A stretch of DNA of 5,749 nucleotides from Candidatus Bipolaricaulota bacterium (GTDB lineage: Bacteria; Bipolaricaulota; Bipolaricaulia; Bipolaricaulales; Bipolaricaulaceae): positions 1 to 5,749 of the forward strand of contig JAGGWU010000138.1 in NCBI GenBank assembly GCA_021163465.1. The letters run 5' to 3'. Shown here piece after piece: positions 1 to 5,749 of the stretch. The notes beneath the pieces were generated by a model that did not search any database, had not been told where the DNA came from, and saw only the letters and a list, made by a program, of their open reading frames with translations. Within the stretch, counting starts at the first letter, position 1. Each line of letters starts with the position of its first letter. The position numbers were made by a program, and so were the translations under genes.

Positions 1-2
1 GG

Positions 3-95
3 CTGGTGGTCCGCTGGGAGAGGCTGGCCATGATGTACGAAGCCTTCTGCATCCTGGCCTGCATCATCATCTGCTTGAGAGAACTTTTGAAATGA
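3..95 (+). CDS. IS5-like transposase, C-terminal end only (cut by the left window edge)
   Basis: Frame 3 is open from the left edge to a TGA at 93-95 and gives 30 residues beginning LVVRWERLAMMYEAF and ending CLRELLK. The pattern VRWER, then about five residues, then EAF, then a hydrophobic Cys/Ile-rich helix and a final LR is what I recall from the extreme C-terminus of IS5-family DDE transposases, where it follows the catalytic Glu on the last helix. The catalytic residues lie outside the window, so intactness cannot be judged. The end of the insertion sequence should lie shortly after this stop, close to or inside the start of the next gene. The family call rests on a short stretch, so another DDE family remains possible. 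Confidence 0.6.
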   Translation: MVVRWERLAMMYEAFCILACIIICLRELLK

Positions 96-105
96 CTTCT
101 AATAC

Positions 106-1556
106 TTGTGGGTAGAAATATCGTGCGACGGGGGATTTATAGGCAGGGAGCGGGAGTTGGCCGAGCTGCAGGAACGCTGGCGCTCAGGACAGCCGGAACT
201 TTTCGTCGTATACGGCCGCCGCCGGGTGGGAAAGATCAAGCTTCTCCTCCAGTTCTTCCGTATGGACAACAAGAAAACCCTTTACTTCCTCGCGAGCCAG
301 GTGACCCGCCAAGAGCACCTGTGTCAGTTCACTGAGATTATGCGGGAAACCTTCTCCGACCCCGTCCTCCAGTCCCTGACTTTCACGGATTGGGAAGCTG
401 TCCTCACCTACCTCGGGGAACGTGCTCGGGAGGAGCGTCTCCTCTTGATCCTCGATGAATTCCCCTACCTCTGCGAAGCCGCACCGGGGTTACCTTCGGC
501 GATCCGACGTTTCTGGGATCTACATGGGAAGGAAACCAAGATCTTCCTTGTTTTGTGTGGTTCCCAGCTCGGCTTCATGGAAAGGGAGGTGCTGGGGGAG
601 AGGTCACCCCTATATGGACGGCGCACCAGAAGCTTCGCTTGCGCCCTTTCCACTTCCGTGAAGCGAGTCTTTTCTTTCCCGGCTATAGTCAGCGGGAAAG
701 GCTTATCGCCTGCGGCATCCTCGGCGGCATGCCCGCATATCTCATCCGCTTCTCACCCGAGCTCTCTCTGCGCGAGAACCTCCTCCGGGAAATGCTCCAG
801 GTTCAGGGATACCTGTATGAAGAGCCCCGCTTTCTCCTGCGGATGGAGCTACGAGATCCAAAGGTCTATGCCCGTATTTTGGGGGCCATCGCTTCCGGGT
901 GTACTAAGCTCAATGAGATCGCCCAGCGGGCTGGACTTTCGGTGCAGACCGCTTCGAAGTACCTCGGGGTGCTGCAGGAGCTTGAACCCGTGGAACGGGA
1001 AGTACCCTTCACCGCTCGAGCTCCTCAGCGTAGCAAGCGTGGTCGCTACCGCTTGCGGGACAATTACCTCAACTTCTGGTTCCGTTTCGTACAGCCAAAC
1101 TCCAGCATGATCGAGGCCGGCCAGGGAAAGGTCGTTTACGAGCGCTTTATCGCCCCATACCTCGATGAGTACATGGGACACATTTTCGAGGAAGTGGCCA
1201 GATCCTACATGTGGCTCTACGCTTCGGAGGAACTCGAGCTGCCACCGGTCCTACGGGTGGGACGCGAGTGGGGAGCGGATTTCAAAATCGACGTCATCGC
1301 CGAACACGCCGACGGCAGCTGGACCTTTGGGGAGTGCAAGTGGACCCGCAGACCGGTGGGGGAACGTGTAATACGCGAGCTCCGAAACAAAGTGAAACGC
1401 CTCTCACAATTCGTCAAGGTCCCCAATAGTGTCCGGTACGCGATCTTCTCGAGCAACGGTTTCACCCTTGAACTGCGGCGGGGCGCGGAGGGAAAGCAAG
1501 GTAATGCGCTGCTAATTTCGATTGCAGAGCTATTGGGAACAGAAAAGATAGATTGA
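106..1556 (+). pseudogene. Archaeal-type AAA ATPase with DUF234 C-terminal domain, frameshifted
   Basis: Two frames together make one protein of about 483 residues, the usual length for this family (ATPase_2 plus DUF234). The first part reads from TTG 106 to about 630. It has the N-terminal FIGREREL motif, Walker A GRRRVGK (residues 37-43), Walker B LLLILDEFP (112-120, D117/E118), a sensor-like LVLCGS and SPLYGRRT. The frame then shifts by -1 near 625-633, and family sequence resumes as KLRLRPFHFREA and continues to the TGA at 1554-1556. This second part has a helix-turn-helix at about 903-989, the DUF234 motif FWFRFV at 1074-1091, and a nuclease-like ID...ECKW motif at about 1287-1343. If the shift is not corrected, translation runs 160 residues out of frame to a stop at 1108-1110 and loses the whole C-terminal half. 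The residue after the Walker A Lys is Ile (ATC, 235-237) instead of Thr/Ser, which should impair Mg-ATP binding. There is no Shine-Dalgarno before TTG 106, and the start is uncertain. Family members are often lone accessory genes, and their cellular role is poorly known. Confidence 0.85.
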
Positions 1557-1616
1557 AAAAAATCTCTAGGAAAGCGGTTTGGCTACATCGGACAGGACTT
1601 CTTTGAGCTATCCCTG

Positions 1617-1664
1617 GGACCATGTCTCATGTCCTGAACCAAAAGTTTGGGACGTTGTTGTCCC
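1617..1664 (+). repeat. Cluster of three overlapping inverted repeats
   Basis: Hairpin 1 pairs GGACCATG (1617-1624) with CATGTCC (1628-1634) around a TCT loop, with one bulged C. Hairpin 2 pairs GTCCTGAAC (1631-1639) with GTTTGGGAC (1645-1653). As RNA this is nine pairs, two of them G-U, around a CAAAA loop. Hairpin 3 pairs GGGAC (1649-1653) with GTCCC (1660-1664). Hairpin 2 shares bases with both others, so 1 plus 3 and 2 alone are mutually exclusive folds. A short tandem direct repeat, CATGTCT/CATGTCC, lies at 1621-1634. The cluster could be an operator, a regulatory leader or the worn end of an insertion sequence. No T-run follows, so it is not a standard terminator. Confidence 0.5.
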
Positions 1665-1685
1665 GGGGTTCCGTGGTAAGATAAT
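1658..1685 (+). promoter_or_regulatory. Candidate sigma70-type promoter of the downstream operon
   Basis: A -35-like TTGTCC (1658-1663, four of six consensus bases) is separated by 16 bp from a -10-like GATAAT (1680-1685, five of six). Transcription would begin near 1692, about 25 bases before the ATG at 1718. The -35 element overlaps hairpin 3, so a protein bound to that repeat could affect transcription. It is the best match in the gap, but it is assigned by eye. Confidence 0.4.
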
Positions 1686-1701
1686 TTGGACGAGCTATCA
1701 A

Positions 1702-1708
1702 AAGGCGG
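1702..1708 (+). promoter_or_regulatory. Ribosome binding site AAGGCGG for the DUF4139-like gene
   Basis: AAGGCGG matches the AAGGAGG consensus at six of seven bases and lies nine bases before ATG 1718. It supports that start, which also gives a complete signal peptide. Confidence 0.6.
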
Positions 1709-1717
1709 TGGTTTCCC

Positions 1718-2941
1718 ATGCGGTACCTCGGGTTGTTCGTGCTTTTATGCGGTTTTTTGACCTCGGCAACAACTCGGGTGACCCTCTACCAAGGAGGGTT
1801 CGCCTATGTGGAGGAGGAAAGGGTCCTCGACCTTCAAGGCGAAAAAGTGGCCGTAATCTTTGGGCTTCCCGCCACCGTGATCCCGGAGTCGCTGAGCTGG
1901 GAGGGGATCGACGTCCTCAACTGGCAACTCGTGATGCCACAGGTGGGCTTGGAGAGCCTTATCGGCAAAGAGGTCCTGGTGAGTTACGCGGGGAGGACAG
2001 CTCGGGGGACCTTGGTCTCCCTCCAAGGTGGCCTTATTCTCCAAACGCAGGAAGGCTATCTCTTCATCCCCCAATATGAGAGCGTCTTTTCTTCAGCGCA
2101 ACCGGACCTCACCGGACTTCCCGATCTCAAACTACACCTTTCGGCCGCCCCTGAAACCGAAAAGATCGTGCTCCGCTACCTCGTTCGGGACCTCTCCTGG
2201 GAAGCGGCCTACATCGGGATTTACTCCGGGGACAAGCTATCGCTGTGGGGGAACGCCGTCCTGCGTAACCGCTGCGGAGTGGACTTCTACGGGGTGAAAG
2301 TGGATCTCGTTGCGGGAGAGGTTTTCGGTCCGAAGGAAGCGGGGGCATTCCGGACCGAGGTAAAGGCCCTGGCGGTCGCTCCTGCCCCGGAGGTCTCCCC
2401 GCTGGCGGAATATCATCGTTACTCCCTCCCCGGAACGGTGGACATTCCCCAGGGAGAAACGGTGGTGGAATATCTCCCCGAAACCCAAGTTAAGGTGGAA
2501 GAAGTCTATCGCTTCGCATACGGCTCGATCCTGTTTGTCCTGAGGTTCACCAATACCACCGGGCTCCCCCTTCCCGCTGGAACCATCAGGGTCTTCGGGG
2601 AGGGGGCTTTCCTGGGACAGGGTGAAATCGGCCATACTCCCCTGGACAAGGAGGTGGAGCTCCCTCTGGGTGTGGCCTTCGACCTCACGGGAGAGCGCAT
2701 CCAGACGGAGTATACGCGCTTGGCCAAGGACCGCTACCGTGAGGGTTACCGCATCTTGGTCCACTCGGCAAAGGAAAAGCCGGTAACGGTGGAAGTAATC
2801 GAGGAGATGCGGGGCGAGTGGCGCATCCTCCACTCCTCGCTCCCCTATGAGGTTCTGGATGCACATCGGGTGCTCTTCAGGCTTCCCGTCCCTCCGCAGG
2901 GGGAGGCGACGGTGGAATACACCGTGGAATACACTTACTGA
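1718..2941 (+). CDS. Exported DUF4139-like protein of unknown function
   Basis: The product is 407 residues. The N-terminus MRYLGLFVLLCGFLTSATT looks like a type I signal peptide, with a probable cut near residue 17. Cys11 is not in a good lipobox, so it is probably not a lipoprotein. After it, VTLYQGGFAYVEEERVLDL (21-39) and FGLPATVIPESLSWEG (48-63) match the opening pattern of DUF4139 and related proteins. A Gly-rich beta segment follows at about 83-115 (GKEVLV, RGTLVSLQGGLIL). The core DUF4139 pattern starts at about 150: RYLVRDLSWEAAYIG, then LRNRCGVDFYGVKVDLVAGEV. It continues with NTTGLPLPAGTIRVFGEGAF (279-298) and PLGVAFDL, ending in beta-rich repeats of VEYT. The protein is predicted mostly beta and extracytoplasmic. 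No catalytic residues are evident and the biochemical role of the family is unknown to me. It is the first gene after the candidate promoter. Confidence 0.8.
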   Translation: MRYLGLFVLLCGFLTSATTRVTLYQGGFAYVEEERVLDLQGEKVAVIFGLPATVIPESLSWEGIDVLNWQLVMPQVGLESLIGKEVLVSYAGRTARGTLVSLQGGLILQTQEGYLFIPQYESVFSSAQPDLTGLPDLKLHLSAAPETEKIVLRYLVRDLSWEAAYIGIYSGDKLSLWGNAVLRNRCGVDFYGVKVDLVAGEVFGPKEAGAFRTEVKALAVAPAPEVSPLAEYHRYSLPGTVDIPQGETVVEYLPETQVKVEEVYRFAYGSILFVLRFTNTTGLPLPAGTIRVFGEGAFLGQGEIGHTPLDKEVELPLGVAFDLTGERIQTEYTRLAKDRYREGYRILVHSAKEKPVTVEVIEEMRGEWRILHSSLPYEVLDAHRVLFRLPVPPQGEATVEYTVEYTY

Positions 2942-2953
2942 TTCCTGGGCGCC

Positions 2954-3160
2954 GTGGATGAGGAAAGACGGCTGGCCTTAAGGGCCAGCTATAAGAGGGC
3001 TATCGAGCGGGCGTTGGAGCGGGTGCCGGTACGGAATGGTGTAGCCCGCTTACATGATCTTTGGCTTGAAACGGCGATCCCCAAAGACCTTATCATTGAG
3101 CTCCTGAAGGAGAACGAGATCAGGTTCCCCCCTCATGTGAAGAGGGTGGAGCTCCGATAG
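2954..3160 (+). CDS. Small conserved-looking protein, possibly helix-turn-helix, unknown function
   Basis: The product is 68 residues from GTG 2954, the only reasonable start in frame, to TAG 3158-3160. The first 24 residues (MDEERRLALRASYKRAIERALERV) look like a charged amphipathic helix. The second half, HDLWLETAIPKDLIIELLKEN followed by IRFPPHVKRVEL, has the layout of a small winged-helix: two helices joined by a turn at IPKD, then a basic strand. It has no signal peptide, Cys or membrane segment. I do not recognise a named family. It begins 12 bp after the DUF4139-like gene and ends 8 bp before the phosphohexomutase, so it almost certainly shares their transcript. The Shine-Dalgarno before its GTG is poor, so translation may depend on termination of the upstream gene. 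The tight fit between two real genes and the plausible composition argue for a real protein. Confidence 0.72.
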   Translation: MDEERRLALRASYKRAIERALERVPVRNGVARLHDLWLETAIPKDLIIELLKENEIRFPPHVKRVELR

Positions 3161-3165
3161 GAGGT
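3159..3165 (+). promoter_or_regulatory. Ribosome binding site AGGAGGT for the phosphohexomutase
   Basis: This is a perfect AGGAGGT whose first two bases belong to the stop codon of the 68-aa gene. Only three bases separate it from ATG 3169, which is short. It still fixes the start, because the conserved GIRFGTDGWRG motif begins at residue 4. Confidence 0.75.
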
Positions 3166-3168
3166 CCC

Positions 3169-4626
3169 ATGGCAGATGGTATTCGTTTCGGCACCGACGG
3201 TTGGCGTGGGGTAATCGCTCAAGACTTCACCTTCGGGAACGTGGCCCGTGCCGCGGCCGCCACCGCCGAGTACCTCCAGGACCCCAAGCGTAGGGATCTT
3301 CCCTTTTACCGGGATTGGGGCGTCCCGTATCGGGGGCCGGAAGCGGGGCTGGTGGTGGGATACGATACACGGTTCCTTTCCCCGCAGTTCGCCGAAGTAG
3401 CGGCCAAAGTCATCGCTTCTTATGGGATCCCGGTGATGCTCACCGATTCCCCCGTGCCTACCCCGGCGCTCTCCTATATCGTGGTGGAAAGGAAACTCGC
3501 CGGGGCGGTGATGATAACCGCCTCCCATAACCCCCCGATCTACAACGGCTACAAGTTCAAGCCCGAGTACGGGGGCTCTGCCACCAAGGAAGCCACCGAT
3601 CTCATCGAACAGCATCTCCCCTCCCGCCCGCCTGAAGTCGGTGGGAAGGACGTTCCCGTGACTTCCTTACGGGAGGAGTATCTAGGCGTTCTTGAGAGTA
3701 GGGTGGACCTGAAGGCTATATCAAAAGCGCCCCTGCATGTGGTGGTCGATCCCATGTACGGGTCCGCACAGGGGTATCTCGCGGAGCTGTTGGGCAAATA
3801 CGGGATTCCTTATACCGCCATCCGCTCCCGAATCGATCCCCTTTTCGGAGGGAAGAAGCCGGAACCCCTGCCGGAGTTTATGGGGCCGACTCGGGCGGTA
3901 ATCCGATCCTTGAAAGGCAGGGTGCGCCGCCGGACAGTGGTGGGATTAATAACCGACGGGGACGGCGATCGCGGGGCCTCCATGGACGAAAAGGGGAACT
4001 TCCTCGATACTCACCGCACCTCCTCCCTTATCCTGTGGCACCTCATCCGGAACCGTGGGGAGCGGGGCCTTGTCCTGAAGTCCTTCGCCCTTACGGATCT
4101 CATCCGTAAGATCGCCGAGGATGCGGGGCTTGAGGTCCGGGAGATAAAGATAGGCTTCAAATGGGCGGTGGAGGGGCTTTTCCGGGGAGAAGCGATGTTC
4201 GCCGCCGAGGAGTCCGGGGGGTATGGATACCGCTGGCACCTGCCGGAACGGGACGGGATCCTCGCGGGGCTTCTTCTGCTTGAGCTCATCGCCGCCGAGG
4301 GCAAGGGACTGGGGGCGCTCCTGGGGGAGCTCTTCCGCCGGTATGGCCCACATTACTACGACCGAGTGGACCTCGAGCTTGAGGACCGGTTGAAGGTGGT
4401 GGAGCGGGTGAAGTCCGCGCCTCCAGACTCCATCGGCGGGAGGAAAGTGGTGGCCGTGGAGACCCTGGACGGGGTTAAGCTCAGGTTCGAAAACGGTTGG
4501 CTCCTCTTCCGGGCCTCGGGCACGGAACCGATCCTGCGGGTCTACTGCGAGATGGATTCGCCGAAAGCGGTGGAGGAGGTGATCTCCGCGGGGGTAGCGC
4601 TGGCCAAGGAGGTAGCAGATGGGTGA
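3169..4626 (+). CDS. Phosphoglucomutase/phosphomannomutase (alpha-D-phosphohexomutase)
   Basis: This cytoplasmic enzyme interconverts hexose 1-phosphate and 6-phosphate, feeding nucleotide-sugar and glycan synthesis or glycogen turnover. All four family signatures are present in 485 residues, a normal length. The N-terminal FGTDGWRG is at 7-14. The catalytic phosphoserine loop TASHNP is at 117-122 with Ser119. The Mg-binding loop DGDGDR is at 263-268. The sugar-recognition loop EESGGYGYRWH is at 347-357, followed by PERDGI. The phosphate-binding loop RASGTEP is at 448-454. The EESGG form is closer to glucose-type enzymes than to the EQSGH form of phosphoglucosamine mutase (GlmM), so glucosamine phosphate is a less likely substrate. 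Glucose versus mannose preference cannot be settled. A segment at about 39-58 (RDLPFYRDWGVPYRGP) lengthens the first domain compared with short family members. The 3' end overlaps leuS by 8 bp. Confidence 0.93.
   Translation: MADGIRFGTDGWRGVIAQDFTFGNVARAAAATAEYLQDPKRRDLPFYRDWGVPYRGPEAGLVVGYDTRFLSPQFAEVAAKVIASYGIPVMLTDSPVPTPALSYIVVERKLAGAVMITASHNPPIYNGYKFKPEYGGSATKEATDLIEQHLPSRPPEVGGKDVPVTSLREEYLGVLESRVDLKAISKAPLHVVVDPMYGSAQGYLAELLGKYGIPYTAIRSRIDPLFGGKKPEPLPEFMGPTRAVIRSLKGRVRRRTVVGLITDGDGDRGASMDEKGNFLDTHRTSSLILWHLIRNRGERGLVLKSFALTDLIRKIAEDAGLEVREIKIGFKWAVEGLFRGEAMFAAEESGGYGYRWHLPERDGILAGLLLLELIAAEGKGLGALLGELFRRYGPHYYDRVDLELEDRLKVVERVKSAPPDSIGGRKVVAVETLDGVKLRFENGWLLFRASGTEPILRVYCEMDSPKAVEEVISAGVALAKEVADG
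4606..4613 (+). promoter_or_regulatory. Ribosome binding site AAGGAGGT for leuS, inside the phosphohexomutase gene
   Basis: AAGGAGGT lies in the last codons of the upstream gene, five bases before ATG 4619. Its strength and spacing decide the leuS start and suggest that ribosomes finishing the mutase help start leuS. Confidence 0.75.
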
Positions 4627-5749
4627 ACCGTACAACCCCAAAGAGATCGAGGCACGCTGGAAAGACTTCTGGTGGGAAAAGGGCTTCTTCAAGGCGGATA
4701 TAAACGATACTTCCCGCAAGTTCTACTACCTCAACATGTTTCCCTACCCCTCGGCCAAGCCCCATGTAGGCCATGGCCGCAACTACATCCTCGGCGACGC
4801 CATCACCCGCTACCTCATCATGCGTGGCTACAACGTCCTCAACCCCATGGGGTGGGACGCCTTCGGCCTCCCGGCGGAGAACCAGGCCATCCGCTCCGGG
4901 GTCCACCCCCGGGAGTGGACGATGCGAAACATCGCCGAGTTCAAACGCCAGTTCCGGGATTGGGGAGTAGTGTTCGACTGGGACCGAGAGATCGCCACCT
5001 GCGAGCCCGAATATTACAAGTGGACCCAGTGGCTCTTCCTGAAGCTCTACGAGCGGGGCCTCGCCTACCGGGCGGAGGCGGAGGTCAACTACTGCCCCAC
5101 CTGCGAGACGGTGCTTGCCAACGAGCAGGCGGTAGGGGGGCGCTGCGAGCGGTGCAACACCCCGGTGGAGAAGAAGACCCTCACCCAGTGGTTTTTCAAG
5201 ATCACCGCTTACGCGGAAGAACTCCTCCGGGACCTGGATACCCTGGATTGGCCTGAACACGTGAAGACCATGCAGCGCAACTGGATCGGCCGCTCCGAGG
5301 GGGCAAACGTCGTTTTCCGGAGCGAACGGGGCCACGAGATCGTAGTCTTCACTACCCGCCCCGACACCCTGTGGGGAGCTACCTTCATGGTGCTGGCCCC
5401 GGAACATCCCCTGGTGGAGGAGCTCACCGCCCCGGAGAGGCGCGCCGAAGTGGAGGAATACCGGAAACTCGCCGCGCGCCAGACGGAGGTGGAGCGGCTC
5501 TCCACCGAAAGGGAGAAGACCGGGGTTTTCATCGGGGCCTATGCGATAAACCCCGTAAACGGGGAGAGGATCCCCATCTGGATCGCCGACTACGTCCTCA
5601 TGACCTACGGAACCGGGGCCATCATGGCCGTCCCCGCCCACGACGAGCGCGACTTCCAGTTCGCGCTCAAGTACGGGATCCCGGTGATCCCGGTGATCGC
5701 CCCGCCCGGAGGGGTGGCCAAGAGCTACGTGATGGCCGGGACCTTCGAA
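4619..5749 (+). CDS. leuS: Leucyl-tRNA synthetase, N-terminal 377 residues (runs off the right edge)
   Basis: This class I aminoacyl-tRNA synthetase attaches leucine to its tRNAs in the cytoplasm and hydrolyses mischarged products. The frame is open from ATG 4619 to the end of the window, a little under half of a typical bacterial LeuRS of about 800-880 residues. YNPKEIEARW opens the protein. FPYPSAKPHVGHGRNY (41-56) contains the HIGH-type motif as HVGH. NPMGWDAFGLPAENQA (75-90) is the bacterial LeuRS signature. A zinc-binding knob has CPTC (159-162) and CERC (176-179). The CP1 editing domain shows TTRPDTLWGATF (245-256) and YGTGAIMAVPAHDERDF (330-346), including the conserved Asp342. The KMSKS loop and anticodon-binding domains lie beyond the edge. 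The start is supported by AAGGAGGT five bases upstream. The first eight bases overlap the end of the mutase gene. Confidence 0.97.
   Translation, partial: MGEPYNPKEIEARWKDFWWEKGFFKADINDTSRKFYYLNMFPYPSAKPHVGHGRNYILGDAITRYLIMRGYNVLNPMGWDAFGLPAENQAIRSGVHPREWTMRNIAEFKRQFRDWGVVFDWDREIATCEPEYYKWTQWLFLKLYERGLAYRAEAEVNYCPTCETVLANEQAVGGRCERCNTPVEKKTLTQWFFKITAYAEELLRDLDTLDWPEHVKTMQRNWIGRSEGANVVFRSERGHEIVVFTTRPDTLWGATFMVLAPEHPLVEELTAPERRAEVEEYRKLAARQTEVERLSTEREKTGVFIGAYAINPVNGERIPIWIADYVLMTYGTGAIMAVPAHDERDFQFALKYGIPVIPVIAPPGGVAKSYVMAGTFE

Larger units (their letters stand above)
1557..1717. other. Intergenic spacer between ATPase pseudogene and operon
   Basis: This is the only sizeable gap between genes in the window. 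I find no convincing coding frame in it on either strand and no stem followed by a T-run that would end transcription of the ATPase gene. It starts A-rich, carries the inverted-repeat cluster in its middle, and ends with the candidate promoter and ribosome binding site of the downstream gene. Confidence 0.7.

Noticed and set aside
555..660. ATG at 555 as the start of a separate 333-aa protein covering the C-terminal half of the ATPase
   Set aside because: The first 25 or so residues from this ATG are out-of-frame translation of conserved ATPase sequence. Family similarity in this frame begins only near 630, so it is part of the frameshifted gene, not a separate gene.
1645..1664. Hairpin 3 as a terminator for the ATPase gene
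   Set aside because: The stem is only five pairs and is followed by CGGGGTTCCG, not a T-run.
1579..2079. Open frame of 166 codons overlapping the spacer and the DUF4139-like gene
   Set aside because: The product is rich in Arg, Gly and Pro with no recognisable motif, and most of it overlaps a well-supported gene in another frame.
3946..4719. 257-codon open frame on the minus strand
   Set aside because: It is antisense to the conserved core of the phosphohexomutase, has no motif or ribosome binding site, and is best explained by GC-biased third positions.
4481..5641. Long 386-codon open frame on the minus strand
   Set aside because: It lies opposite leuS and the mutase end. Its His/Gly/Val/Pro-rich composition is the usual antisense shadow of a GC-rich gene, with no domain visible.
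5678..5698. Tandem repeat of ATCCCGGTG in leuS
   Set aside because: It encodes IPVIPVI at a position where LeuRS normally has a hydrophobic strand, so it reflects codon reuse with no sign of an expansion.

Overview
The window looks like a bacterial chromosome of moderately high GC content, with tightly packed genes all on the + strand. The gene set is an archaeal-type AAA ATPase with a DUF234 tail, an exported DUF4139 protein, a phosphohexomutase and a leucyl-tRNA synthetase. Shine-Dalgarno sites are AGGAGGT-like and starts include GTG. This fits a deep-branching, possibly thermophilic, bacterial lineage or metagenome bin. I cannot name the taxon from sequence alone.

The left part (1 to about 1556) is an accessory, decaying region. 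It opens with the last 30 codons of an IS5-like transposase (3-95). Next comes a DUF234-type ATPase gene (106-1556) broken by a -1 frameshift near 625-633. Its Walker A Thr/Ser is replaced by Ile, and it has no recognisable ribosome binding site directly downstream of the IS. I read it as a pseudogene, with a sequencing error as the alternative for the frameshift.

The spacer at 1557-1717 holds three overlapping short inverted repeats (1617-1664), a plausible sigma70-type promoter (1658-1685) and a Shine-Dalgarno site. These appear to open a compact operon that runs off the right edge.

The operon contains an exported DUF4139-like protein (1718-2941), a 68-residue basic protein of unknown function that may have a helix-turn-helix (2954-3160), a phosphoglucomutase/phosphomannomutase (3169-4626) and leuS (4619-5749, cut by the window edge). 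Spacings are 12 bp, 8 bp and an 8-bp overlap, so translational coupling is likely. The genes share no single pathway. Sugar-phosphate metabolism and tRNA charging are housekeeping roles, and the DUF4139 and 68-aa proteins are uncharacterised neighbours. I see no defence system, CRISPR array or RNA gene, and no convincing new system.
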